This document shows, piece by piece, positions 23,700 through 31,200 of a stretch of DNA of 32,044 nucleotides (its first letter is position 1; each line of letters begins with the position of its first letter). A program made the translations under genes and the position numbers. The notes beneath the pieces were generated by a model that saw only the letters and a list, made by a program, of their open reading frames with translations, did no database searches and was not told where the DNA came from. Source of the stretch: Halobacteriales archaeon SW_9_67_24 (GTDB lineage: Archaea; Halobacteriota; Halobacteria; Halobacteriales; Halococcaceae). Location of the stretch: positions 1 through 32,044 of the forward strand of contig PXSV01000080.1 in assembly GCA_003022685.1 (NCBI GenBank). The letters run 5' to 3'.

Positions 23700-24122
23700 A
23701 TGACGTCGAACCAAACCGTTGTAGACGAGCGACCGACGGAGTGTGAACGGAGCGAGTACTACGTCCTGGGTGGCAGACACCTCGGTTCTGCTGTCGCTCA
23801 CCGTCTCCGCGCGGACGGCCCCCCCGTCTGTATCGTGGACGAGTCTTACGATCAGTCCGAAACGTCCGGATTCCGCGGTGATCCAACGGATATCCGAACC
23901 CTCGAAGAAGCCGGCGTCGCGACCGCATCGACGGTCGTCGTGGCCACGGCGTCGGACAGCCGCAACTTGCTCATCGCACAGCTCGTTCGAGCCTACTTCG
24001 ACGAGATAACCATCATCGTGTTGACCAACGTTCCGGACCGCCTCGAGTTGTTCACGGAGGCGGGTCACGACCCGGTTTCCGCGACGTCCGCCCTGTCGGA
24101 CGCGATCATGGATGCGATATGA
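23700..24122 (+). CDS. Stand-alone TrkA-N (RCK-like) regulatory protein
   Basis: This 140-residue cytoplasmic protein has a TrkA-N/RCK NAD-binding fold: YYVLGGRHLGSAVAHRL (a degenerate GxGxxG loop, residues about 20-36), VCIVDES with the acidic residue after strand 2, the GDPTD motif, and VVVATASDSRNLLIAQLVR. The TrkA-C ligand domain is missing, so the protein is shorter than most Trk regulators. I start at ATG 23700 (MTSNQTVVDERPTE); the upstream part of the ORF contains the promoter. The stop overlaps the start of the amino-acid/cation transporter as ATGA, so it probably gates or modulates that transporter by binding a nucleotide. Small TrkA-N proteins paired with transporters are common in haloarchaea. 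Confidence 0.82.
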   Translation: MTSNQTVVDERPTECERSEYYVLGGRHLGSAVAHRLRADGPPVCIVDESYDQSETSGFRGDPTDIRTLEEAGVATASTVVVATASDSRNLLIAQLVRAYFDEITIIVLTNVPDRLELFTEAGHDPVSATSALSDAIMDAI

Positions 24123-26239
24123 AAGAGCTAGAACGCGACCTCGGGCTGCCGTCCGTCCTCGCGATCAGTATCGGGGCCATGATCGGGAGTGGGATATTCA
24201 TCCTGCCAGCGCTCGCGCTCGAGATCGCCGGGCCGGCAGTGATACTCGCGTATCTGATCGCCGGGCTCCTCGTGGTGCCGGCCGCCCTCTCGAAGTCGGA
24301 GATGGCGACCGCGATGCCCGAGGCCGGCGGGACCTACATCTACATCGAGCGGGGAATGGGTCCGTTGCTCGGCACCATCGCCGGCGTCGGAACGTGGTTC
24401 TCGCTTTCGTTCAAAGGCGCACTCGCGCTCGTGGGTGGGGTTCCGTACCTCCTCTTGCTGTTCGATCTTCCACTCAAGCCGGTTGCTCTCGGGCTCGCTG
24501 CGGTGCTGATACTCATCAATATCGTCGGCGCGAAGCAGACGGGGCGGCTACAGGTCGCGATCGTCGTCGTCATGTTGGCTGCCCTCGGTTGGTTCACCGC
24601 TGGGAGCGCACCCAACGTCCAGTCGGGCAACTATATCGGCTTCTTCGATACCGGGGTCGGTGGACTCCTTGCTGCAACCGGCTTGGTGTTCGTCTCGTAC
24701 GCTGGCGTCACGAAGGTTGCGAGCGTGGCCGAAGAGGTCGAAGATCCGGGTCGCAACATTCCGCTCGGCATCCTCGGTTCGCTCGCGTTCACGACACTCC
24801 TGTACGTGGCTATCGTGGCGGTATTGGTCGGAGTAACGGAACCAGGAAGCGTCGCCGGATCGCTGACGCCGGTAGCGGTCGCCGCAGAATCGACGCTCGG
24901 CCGGATCGGTGTCATCGCGGTCATTCTCGCAGCCATCCTCGCGCTCGTTTCGACGGCCAATGCGGGCATCCTCTCCTCGTCTCGTTACCCGTTTGCCATG
25001 AGCCGGGACGATCTCGCGCCACCGTCTCTCTCGTCGATAAGCGATCGCTTCGGGACCCCCGTGACCTCGATCACGCTCACCGGGGCCGTGCTGTTGGTAC
25101 TCATCGCGTTCGTCCCGATCCTCGAAATCGCGAAGCTCGCCAGCGCGTTCCAGATCCTCGTGTTCGGACTCATCAATCTGGCCGTAGTCGCCTTCCGTGA
25201 GGGCAGCAAAGAGTACGAACCGGAGTTCACCTCGCCACTATACCCGTGGATCCAGGGGTTCGGTGCCATCACGAGCGCACTCTTGCTCACACAGATGGGA
25301 ACTGTTGCACTCATCGGAGCAGCCGTCATCATTCTCGGGAGTATCGGCTGGTATGTCATGTATGTTCGACCGCGGGTCAACCGCGAAGGGGTGGCGACGG
25401 ATGCGGTTCGGCGACGAGTGGGAAGAACACTGGTCACGGAAACGGAATCCGCAATAGACGACGGACCCCGCGAGGTTCTCGTCGCACTCACGAAGGACAT
25501 CGGTGAGCAACGCGAACGATCACTGATTGCCATTGCGGCCGATCTGATCCGCTCGGATGGTGGCAGTGTCGTGGTCGTTCGGTTTCAGGAAGTCCCCGAC
25601 CAAGCCCCGCTCACCGAGGACATAGCAGTACAGTCATCGTCCGATGTTTCGTTCGAAACCCGAATCAAAGCGTTTTCGACGGAGTTGGATGTCGACATCG
25701 AAGCCGACGAGATCGTCAGCCACGATACGAAACACGCAGTCGTCAACTTCGCGGACGCTCGGGGGGTAGGCACGATCATCACCGAAAACGAGCCGCTTCG
25801 GGTCCGATCCCAACTGCTCGGCTACGACCATCCAGACCGCGTCGTTCTTTCCGGGAAGGGTGGATCGTACTCACCGTTATCGGTGAACGTCGCCGAGGCC
25901 ATTACTGTCGCAAACCAGGGAGAGCTCACGCTTTGGACGCCCGCTGATCGCGAGGGGGCCGACCAGTACAATCGCACGCTCGACGACTATCGGGCTGAAA
26001 TCACGGAGATGCTCTCCGTTCCGGTGCATGCTGAATCGATTCGGGCCGACGGTGGGAGTCGGTCGGACTCCGACGTGGTAGTGTACCGCGGAACTACCGA
26101 ACGAGTTCGGAGCACCGTATTCGGTACTCGTCCGATCATCCCGAGTACAGGTTGTACGACGATCGCGGTGTATCCCCACGAATCACGGCGGCCGCGATTC
26201 GTGCGTCGGCTGCTCGAGCAGATCACGTATGGATTCTAA
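24119..26239 (+). CDS. APC-superfamily amino acid transporter with C-terminal UspA-like region
   Basis: This 706-residue membrane protein has about twelve helices in residues 1-420. They begin with the family's first-helix motif GAMIGSGIFILP, followed by EMATAMPEAGGTYIYIERGMG and the cytoplasmic loop SVAEEVEDPGRNIPLGI, as in APC amino acid permeases. Residues about 445-706 are soluble and beta/alpha in pattern, opening REVLVALTKDIGEQRERSLIAIAADLI, like tandem universal-stress-protein domains; such tails occur in haloarchaeal transporters and are thought to regulate transport by nucleotide binding. It is coupled to the TrkA-N gene by an ATGA overlap, and the divergent Lrp-type regulator suggests control by amino acid supply. 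The substrate cannot be read from sequence. Confidence 0.87.
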   Translation: MKELERDLGLPSVLAISIGAMIGSGIFILPALALEIAGPAVILAYLIAGLLVVPAALSKSEMATAMPEAGGTYIYIERGMGPLLGTIAGVGTWFSLSFKGALALVGGVPYLLLLFDLPLKPVALGLAAVLILINIVGAKQTGRLQVAIVVVMLAALGWFTAGSAPNVQSGNYIGFFDTGVGGLLAATGLVFVSYAGVTKVASVAEEVEDPGRNIPLGILGSLAFTTLLYVAIVAVLVGVTEPGSVAGSLTPVAVAAESTLGRIGVIAVILAAILALVSTANAGILSSSRYPFAMSRDDLAPPSLSSISDRFGTPVTSITLTGAVLLVLIAFVPILEIAKLASAFQILVFGLINLAVVAFREGSKEYEPEFTSPLYPWIQGFGAITSALLLTQMGTVALIGAAVIILGSIGWYVMYVRPRVNREGVATDAVRRRVGRTLVTETESAIDDGPREVLVALTKDIGEQRERSLIAIAADLIRSDGGSVVVVRFQEVPDQAPLTEDIAVQSSSDVSFETRIKAFSTELDVDIEADEIVSHDTKHAVVNFADARGVGTIITENEPLRVRSQLLGYDHPDRVVLSGKGGSYSPLSVNVAEAITVANQGELTLWTPADREGADQYNRTLDDYRAEITEMLSVPVHAESIRADGGSRSDSDVVVYRGTTERVRSTVFGTRPIIPSTGCTTIAVYPHESRRPRFVRRLLEQITYGF

Positions 26240-26361
26240 TAGTGATATAAAAGAACAATCAGCCGGCTACTTAGGGGGAAAGCTATTCGTTCGTCTATCC
26301 TCATAGTCTAACATTCACAGACGGCCGTACATAATAGACCCAGCTAACCGATCTCAGGCAG

Positions 26362-26374
26362 TTTATAAAAAGAG
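26362..26374 (-). terminator. T-rich terminator-like tract after dpsA
   Basis: On the minus strand, about 25-38 bases past the dpsA stop, the sequence reads CTCTTTTTATAAA, an oligo-T tract of the type that ends archaeal transcripts. The same bases read on the plus strand look like a TATA box. The 160-base gap 26240-26399 is AT-rich compared with its surroundings and holds no gene I can support. Confidence 0.45.
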
Positions 26375-26399
26375 ATCGAATCGGCGCTATCGCCAGGTC

Positions 26400-26957
26400 T
26401 CAGTGGGTCGCTTCTTCGAGCACGAGGGTGTCGTCTTCGAGGTAGTGTTCGAGGTGGTGGGCGTACTCCTCGTAGTCGGCGATCGCTCCCCGAAAGACTT
26501 CCTCGGAGGTGTAGTCGCCGAGGTTGTTCGTGAGCTCGATGTGATCGCGCATCCGCTGGATGATGTCGCTGAACATCACCATATCGTTGTAGAGCGACGT
26601 TCGGACGTCGTAGACGTCCTCGCCCTCGAACTCCACGTAACTGTGCTCGGCGAGGTTCACGGGGCCGGCGACCGGGACGCCTCCGAGCGCCTGGGCGCGC
26701 TCGGCGATCACGTCCGAGTGGTGCTCGACGGCCTCGTAGGCCTCTTCGAGGAAGCGGTGAACTTCGAGGAACTCCGCGCCCTCGACGTTCCAGTGGTGTT
26801 TCTTGAGCTGGTGGTACAGCACGTACGACGACGCGAGGTCGGCGTTCAGCGCGTCGATGATCTGCTCGGCCCGCTCGCCCTCGATCCGGAGCGCCGGCGA
26901 TTCCTCGACGGTCCCGAACTCCTGGCGGAGTCGTGCGTCGGATTCCTGGCTGCTCAT
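26400..26957 (-). CDS. dpsA: Dps-family ferritin (DpsA)
   Basis: This 185-residue protein closely follows the pattern of halobacterial DpsA: ALNADLASSYVLYHQLKKHHWNVEGAEF and EDVYDIRTSL-like EDVYDVRTSLYNDM, ending HHLEHYLEDDTLV. Dps dodecamers oxidise ferrous iron at inter-subunit sites and store it as mineral, which protects DNA against peroxide. The HHW pair and the following acidic helix (HRFLEEAYEAVEHHSD) supply the ferroxidase-type ligands. I start at ATG 26957 (MSSQESDARL), the length usual for the family; the in-frame ATG 26993 would add twelve unrelated residues. No TTAGG-N4-CCTAA box is visible upstream, so its control seems separate from the importer. Confidence 0.92.
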   Translation of the reverse strand: MSSQESDARLRQEFGTVEESPALRIEGERAEQIIDALNADLASSYVLYHQLKKHHWNVEGAEFLEVHRFLEEAYEAVEHHSDVIAERAQALGGVPVAGPVNLAEHSYVEFEGEDVYDVRTSLYNDMVMFSDIIQRMRDHIELTNNLGDYTSEEVFRGAIADYEEYAHHLEHYLEDDTLVLEEATH

Positions 26958-27136
26958 TGCATCCTCAGCTACGGCCCCCGTCCACTTAGTCATTGCTATC
27001 AAGAAAAATCGCTTTCGGGTAGCCAAAACAAAGTTCGCGCTTTCCCGGTCCGATCGGTCGGCGCTCGACGGCCGCCGGCGATGCGGTGAGCACGACCCGT
27101 ATCGGGTCGCGGAACAGGCTGCCGGGGGTGACAAAC

Positions 27137-27144
27137 TTTAACAT
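27137..27144 (+). promoter_or_regulatory. TATA box of the 57-residue microprotein gene
   Basis: TTTAACAT lies about 32 bases before the GTG at 27172 and about 62 before ATG 27202. It implies either a roughly leaderless GTG start or a short leader with the ATG start. The divergent 244-base gap to dpsA otherwise shows no gene. Confidence 0.45.
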
Positions 27145-27201
27145 ACTTCGGCCCGTTCGTTCGAGTGTCGAGTGAAAACGACGGCAGCAACCCAGACAAC
27201 A

Positions 27202-27375
27202 ATGAGCACGTCCCCGCACGAGACTCCCTCCGAGTCGTCCGATGACGCGCCAGTGACGGCCGAACGCATCGCCGCCTTCGAGCGCGACGACGGCGCGGTC
27301 GTCGTCTACGACGAGCGCGAGCACACGGCGTGGATCCAATCGAGCGGCGCGGTCGACATCGAGGAAGCGCGCTGA
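27202..27375 (+). CDS. 57-residue haloarchaeal microprotein with AWIQS motif
   Basis: This small acidic protein starts MSTSPHETPSESSDD, a disordered leader, and continues with ERIAAFERDDGAVVVYDERE followed by HTAWIQSSGAVDIEEAR. The second half is a short beta hairpin pattern centred on Trp-Ile. A GTG at 27172 would add ten residues (MKTTAATQTT); I prefer the ATG, but promoter spacing leaves both possible. It resembles the 53-residue protein at 21569 in the V-x-V-(E/D)-x(5-6)-W-I-x-(S/T) stretch, and I recall similar small proteins being widespread in haloarchaea. It lies between dpsA (divergent) and two tRNA-editing genes. Function unknown. Confidence 0.7.
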   Translation: MSTSPHETPSESSDDAPVTAERIAAFERDDGAVVVYDEREHTAWIQSSGAVDIEEAR

Positions 27376-27413
27376 CCCGTAGCGTTTTCTCGCCGGCAGT
27401 GTGAGCGACCGGT

Positions 27414-27887
27414 ATGCATCCCCGAGCACGTTCGTTCGCCGAGCGCGCCGCCGCCGAACACGATCTCGAGGTCGACGTCCACGAGTTCCCCGAAGGCACG
27501 AAAACGGCGGCCGACGCCGCCGACGCGATCGGGTGTGACGTCGCCCAGATCGCCAGCTCGCTCGCTTTCCATGCACCTGGCCTCGTCGTCGTGGTCACGA
27601 GCGGGGCCAATCGTGTGAGTGAGGGCCACCTCGCCGAGCTGCGGGACGTTCCGGAGAACGAGGTGGGGATGGCCGACGCCGACGACGTGCGCGAGGCGCT
27701 CGGCTGGTCGATCGGCGGCGTCCCGCCCTTTTGTCACGAAACGGACGTACCAGTGTATCTCGACGAGACGCTCACCGGGTTCGAGACGGTCTGGGCCGCC
27801 GCCGGCACCCCCGAAGCGGTGTTCCCGATCGCACCGGACCGACTCGAAACACTTGCGGGCGCGCAGTCGGTCGACGTGACCGAGTGA
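27414..27887 (+). CDS. YbaK/EbsC-family aminoacyl-tRNA deacylase
   Basis: This 157-residue single-domain protein has the YbaK/ProX fold: a conserved Lys early in the domain (GTKTAADAADAIGCDVAQIASSLAF), a VVVVTSGANRVS strand-loop and the family signature SIGGVPPFCH. These proteins hydrolyse mischarged tRNA, most often Cys-tRNA(Pro) or Ala-tRNA(Pro), in trans. The ATG at 27414 is preceded at about 27 bases by a T-rich TATA-like tract (GTTTTCTC), suggesting a leaderless transcript. The next gene is another trans-editing hydrolase of the AlaX type, so the two form a small translation-fidelity pair. Which amino acid is cleared cannot be told from sequence. Confidence 0.87.
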   Translation: MHPRARSFAERAAAEHDLEVDVHEFPEGTKTAADAADAIGCDVAQIASSLAFHAPGLVVVVTSGANRVSEGHLAELRDVPENEVGMADADDVREALGWSIGGVPPFCHETDVPVYLDETLTGFETVWAAAGTPEAVFPIAPDRLETLAGAQSVDVTE

Positions 27888-27952
27888 CGAAACGCTCCTG
27901 ATCCGCCACGCGTCGGCACAACGCAGATACCCTTCCGCGTCGAACCCGTCGT

Positions 27953-28678
27953 GTGAGCGAGCAACGCTACCTCCCCGACGACGAGTACACCCGCGAGTTC
28001 GAAGCCGAGGTGACGAGCGTCGACGAGACGGATCGTACCGCCGTCCTCGACGGCACCTACTTCTACAAGGAGGGCGGCGGCCAGCCCGCCGATCACGGGA
28101 GCCTCTCGTGGGACGACAGCTCGGCGCGCGTGGTCGACGTCCGTCAGGATCACGGCGAGATCCGCCACACCCTGGAGGGCGATCTCCCCGAGCCGGGCAC
28201 GACGGTCCACGGCGATCTCGACTGGGACCGACGCTACGCCCACATGCGGTATCACACCGCCCAGCACGTCGTCTCGAAGGTCGTGCTCGACGAGTTCGAT
28301 GCGAGCACGGCCGGCAACCAGATTCACGCCGACCGCGCCAGGATCGACTTCGAGCCCGCACACTTCGACGCCGAGGACTTGCGAACGATCGAACGACTGT
28401 CGAACGACCTGATCGAGCGGGACCTCCCGGTCGAGAAGTCCCGCCGGTCGCGCGATGCGCTCGAAGCCGAGACCCCCGATGGCCGGACGAACCTCGATCT
28501 CGTTCCCGATCACGTCGACCCGCTCCGGGCGGTCACGATCGGCGACGTCGACGTCTGCCCGTGTGGCGGGACCCACGTCGACAACCTCGGCGAACTCGGC
28601 GAAATCGAGATCGTCGAGCGCACCTCGAAAGGGGCGGACGTCGAGCGGATCGAGTTCGTGCTCGCCGATCCCGACTGA
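27953..28678 (+). CDS. AlaX-type alanyl-tRNA editing protein
   Basis: This 241-residue protein matches the free-standing editing domain of alanyl-tRNA synthetase, which removes Ser or Gly wrongly attached to tRNA(Ala). Zinc ligands are visible as HTAQH (His101, His105) and CGGTH near the end. The N-terminal beta domain carries the hallmark FYKEGGGQPADHG. The start is GTG 27953, with a TATA-like AGATACCC about 27 bases ahead. A stray GTG two bases earlier is out of frame. It lacks a long C-terminal extension, placing it in the medium-length AlaX class. Confidence 0.92.
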   Translation: MSEQRYLPDDEYTREFEAEVTSVDETDRTAVLDGTYFYKEGGGQPADHGSLSWDDSSARVVDVRQDHGEIRHTLEGDLPEPGTTVHGDLDWDRRYAHMRYHTAQHVVSKVVLDEFDASTAGNQIHADRARIDFEPAHFDAEDLRTIERLSNDLIERDLPVEKSRRSRDALEAETPDGRTNLDLVPDHVDPLRAVTIGDVDVCPCGGTHVDNLGELGEIEIVERTSKGADVERIEFVLADPD

Positions 28679-28721
28679 CATTCCGCCGGTCACACTCCAT
28701 CCGCCCGAAACCCGGGAACCG

Positions 28722-28728
28722 TTTTTAT
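28722..28728 (+). promoter_or_regulatory. TATA box of the HTH/Zn-ribbon gene
   Basis: TTTTTAT lies about 26 bases before ATG 28751. The spacing fits a leaderless transcript and favours the ATG over the GTG two codons upstream. Confidence 0.55.
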
Positions 28729-28750
28729 CCGTTGCGCCCCGAAAGTGTTC

Positions 28751-29047
28751 ATGCGCGAAGCGGACGAGGACGCGACGACGCGCCAGCGGATCGCGGCGTA
28801 CCTTCGCGGGGAGACGGCACCGCCTGGCGTCCTCGCGGAGGAATTCGCGATCACGACCGGGGCGGCGCTGGACCACGTCGAGCACATCGCCCAGTCGCTC
28901 GAAACCGAGGACGAACAGCTCCTCGTCGCCCCGCCGGAGTGTCGCGACTGCGGGTTTTCGGCGTTCGACGACCACGCGAACCGCCCCTCACGGTGTCCCG
29001 AATGTCGGAGCGAATCGATCGAGGAACCGCTCTTTCGGATCGAGTGA
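28751..29047 (+). CDS. Small HTH plus zinc-ribbon transcriptional regulator (COG3357-like)
   Basis: This 98-residue protein combines an N-terminal helix-turn-helix region (TTRQRIAAYLRGE...PGVLAEEFAITTGAALDHVEHIAQSL, about 9-50) with a C-terminal zinc ribbon using Cys64, Cys67, Cys82 and Cys85 (CRDCGF and CPECRSE). This architecture matches a family of predicted archaeal regulators. The ORF track starts two codons earlier at a GTG; the ATG agrees better with the TATA spacing. Its target is not evident. It is followed convergently by the Rieske gene, 44 bases away. Confidence 0.83.
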   Translation: MREADEDATTRQRIAAYLRGETAPPGVLAEEFAITTGAALDHVEHIAQSLETEDEQLLVAPPECRDCGFSAFDDHANRPSRCPECRSESIEEPLFRIE

Positions 29048-29091
29048 GCGAGCGTCGCGAGCGCCGCGGGAACCGAATTTCGAGAAGGGCG

Positions 29092-29508
29092 TCAGGTCCC
29101 CGAGAAGTCGATCCGCCCGCGCGAGGAGAGGTCGTGCTCGCCCGACGGCCCGAGCTTCTCGAACTCGTAGTCGGGTTCCGTGAGGTAGACCGCGCCGTCC
29201 GCCACGGCGACATCGACGGTTTCGAGCGTCGCACCCTCGCAGGGACCGGTCGTGCAGTAGCCCGTCCCCTGCTCGAACAGCGCGCCGTGGCGCTGACAGA
29301 GGAGTTCGCCGTCGCGCATCGCTGCCCCATCGCCCGAATCAAGCCTGACGTCGGTCCAGTGTTGGCAGTGATTCCGATACGCCGCAACCTCGTCGGCGAG
29401 CTTCGTCAGAATTGCTTCTTCCCGGTCGAACCCATCGCGGATCGTGAAGAGGAGCGTGCCGTCGGCGGGGACCTCGTCGAGGGCGGCGATCCGGCTCGCG
29501 GCGTCCAT
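29092..29508 (-). CDS. Rieske [2Fe-2S] ferredoxin-like protein
   Basis: This 138-residue soluble protein binds a Rieske cluster through NHCQHW (Cys48, His50) and LCQRHGA (Cys71, His74), in the spacing CxH-x(20)-CxxH. Two extra Cys follow (YCTTGPC), as in many stand-alone Rieske ferredoxins where they flank the cluster loop. No signal peptide or transmembrane helix is present, so it is a cytoplasmic electron carrier or a component of an oxygenase-like system. I start at ATG 29508 (MDAASRIAALDEVPADG); the upstream part of the listed ORF is shadow of the lyase gene. The start lies 29 bases after that gene's stop on the same strand, so they may be co-transcribed. Confidence 0.86.
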   Translation of the reverse strand: MDAASRIAALDEVPADGTLLFTIRDGFDREEAILTKLADEVAAYRNHCQHWTDVRLDSGDGAAMRDGELLCQRHGALFEQGTGYCTTGPCEGATLETVDVAVADGAVYLTEPDYEFEKLGPSGEHDLSSRGRIDFSGT

Positions 29509-29537
29509 GCCGATCGTGCGTCCCCGATCGGTTTGAA

Positions 29538-30304
29538 TCACTCGTAGTGTGCCCGCTCGATCCGCTCGTCGAACAGCCGCGAGAGCAATCGCGTCACCGG
29601 TCCGCCGCCGACCGCGACCCCGTCGGCGCGCGCGATCGGTCGGAGCTCCCACGTCGTGTTGGTGAGGAAGGCTTCGTCGGCCTCACGGACGTCGGCGGTC
29701 GTGTACGTGCCGGTTTCGACGGGGAACTCCTCGCCGGCGGCGAGATCGAGCACGACCGATCGCGTGATCCCGTCGAGCAGCGCTCCGTCGGTGCGTGGCG
29801 TCTTGAGCGTTCCCTCCTCGACGAGGAAGACGTTGCTCGTCGCGCCCTCCGTGAGGTTCCCCTCGCCGTCGCGCACCAGGGCTTCGTCGGCTCGGTATTC
29901 CTCGTTCGCCGCTCGCCGGAGTTCGAGCCGCGCGAGGATCCCGTCGAGGTAGTTGTGGGTCTTGGCGTCGCTCGGCACCGCCGCGTCCGGCACCGCGCGG
30001 GTCTTCACTGTCTGAACCGTCGCCGGCCCGTCCCACACCGATTCGCCGGCAAGGCCGCCCCGCGGGAGCTCCTCGACGATGATTCCCGGACCCGCTCCCG
30101 GAGGTCGTCGGGCACCGCGTCGGCGAAGCCCAGTTGTTCGGCGGTCCGGCGGAGCCGCGCCTCGTGGGCGTCCCACTCGAAAATCGACCCGCCGTAGGCT
30201 CGGAGGGTCTCGAACGCGGCGTCGCCGTAGCGAAACCCCCGGTCGCGGACGTTCACGCTCGCCTCGTCGGCGGGCACGAGGTCGCCGTCGACGTGATACT
30301 TCAT
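29538..30304 (-). pseudogene. PabC/BCAT-like PLP lyase or aminotransferase with internal deletion and frameshift
   Basis: The gene begins at ATG 30304 (MKYHVDGDLVPADEASVNVRD) with the fold-type IV PLP start, including RDRGFRYGDAAFETLRAYGG. At about 30083-30085 the reading passes from LRERVRE directly into IIVEELPRGG in another frame. In relatives these segments are separated by roughly 35-45 residues that include a conserved (R/S)-L-S-VTRG strand. The rest continues intact: catalytic Lys in DAKTHNYLDGILARLEL, EGATSNVFLVEEG, and the family end AFLTNTTWELRP and GGGPVTRLLSRLFDER. The family includes aminodeoxychorismate lyase (p-aminobenzoate, folate) and branched-chain aminotransferase; proximity to aroE slightly favours the former. 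As written the product is truncated and non-functional. Real decay and assembly error are both possible. Confidence 0.78.
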
Positions 30305-30371
30305 CGATCGTCTCCCCGCCGGAGCGCCCCGTGCTGTCGGCAGTGTCGGGTCGTGGCCACTCGCACGCCGA

Positions 30372-31169
30372 CTACTGCCGGCGCGCCTTCGCGCGCTCGG
30401 TCCAGCGCTCCAGCCGGCTCGCGGAGATGTCGGTTTCGTCGGCGATCGCCTCGGGATCGGCGTCGGCGAGGTCGGCGACGGTCTCGACGCCGGCGGCTTC
30501 GAGCTGTTCGGCGTAGGAGGGGCCGATCCCCTTGAGCACGTCCACGTCGTGTTCGGCGGCATCGTCGCTCGGGTCCGCCCCGGTCGGCCCGGCTGCCTCG
30601 GCGTTCTCGGCCGCCGAGATCGACTCGTTCGCCTCCTCGGTGATCGAACCGGTCGATCCCGCCGCATCGCCACCGGCCGCAGCGCTCTCGTCGGCGTGGT
30701 CGGTCGCGCCGGCCGCGTCGTCGGCAACGGTGTCGCTCCCGTGTCCCTCATCGGTCGTGCCGGTCTCGGGTTCCTCGCCACCCGATTCGGTCGTCCCGGC
30801 ATCCCCGCTCAGATCGGGTTCCGTCGTCGATCCCCCCTCGACCTCGCCGCCGGAGTCCCGCCCCACCACCTCGCCCGGCTCCGCGCCGCCCTCGGCGTCC
30901 GCGTCGACCATCGACTCGGTCGATCCCGCGGCGTCGCCCCCTGTAGCTGCCGGTTCGTCCACGCCGGCGTCGCCCTCGTCGTGGTCCCCATCGCTCGTGT
31001 CCGTGCCCTTCACCGCCTCCTCGGACCCCGTTTCGACGCTCGCCCCCGAATCGTGGTCGCCCGGCTCGTGTTCGACCGTCACGCCGCCACGGTCGTCGTT
31101 CGACCGCTCGTCGCTCGAGTCCCGACCGTCGATACCAAGAATCGACTTGATCGTATCCAGCAGCGTCAT
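30372..31169 (-). CDS. Acidic low-complexity protein with C-terminal helix-hairpin-helix
   Basis: This 265-residue protein starts MTLLDTIKSILGID, a short amphipathic helix, followed by about 180 residues of very acidic Gly/Ser/Thr/Asp sequence. The linker has an internal imperfect repeat (TGGDAAGSTESM and AGGDAAGSTGSI). The last 60 residues are a helix-hairpin-helix module, DVLKGIGPSYAEQLEAAGVETVADL, then ADADPEAIADETDISASRLERW, which usually contacts DNA without sequence specificity. The N-terminal helix may be a protein or membrane contact. Its TATA box overlaps the end of aroE, and it lies 67 bases upstream of the broken PLP gene on the same strand. Role unknown; DNA binding is inferred from the HhH motif. 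Confidence 0.82.
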   Translation of the reverse strand: MTLLDTIKSILGIDGRDSSDERSNDDRGGVTVEHEPGDHDSGASVETGSEEAVKGTDTSDGDHDEGDAGVDEPAATGGDAAGSTESMVDADAEGGAEPGEVVGRDSGGEVEGGSTTEPDLSGDAGTTESGGEEPETGTTDEGHGSDTVADDAAGATDHADESAAAGGDAAGSTGSITEEANESISAAENAEAAGPTGADPSDDAAEHDVDVLKGIGPSYAEQLEAAGVETVADLADADPEAIADETDISASRLERWTERAKARRQ

Positions 31170-31192
31170 GAGTGATGCTATCTCCCTCGGGA

Positions 31193-31200
31193 CTTAAATA
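31193..31200 (-). promoter_or_regulatory. TATA box overlapping the aroE stop codon
   Basis: TATTTAAG on the minus strand is centred 27 bases before ATG 31169 and contains the TAA stop of aroE. The helix-hairpin-helix gene therefore has its own leaderless promoter although it directly follows aroE. Confidence 0.65.

Noticed and set aside
24112-25200. 362-codon plus-strand ORF overlapping the APC transporter
   Set aside because: Arg-rich frame-shifted shadow; the frame starting at 24119 has transporter motifs and membrane helices throughout.
28851-29387. 178-codon minus-strand ORF opposite the HTH/Zn-ribbon gene
   Set aside because: It is a Ser/Arg-rich shadow overlapping both the zinc-ribbon gene and, in another frame, the Rieske gene; it has no motif.
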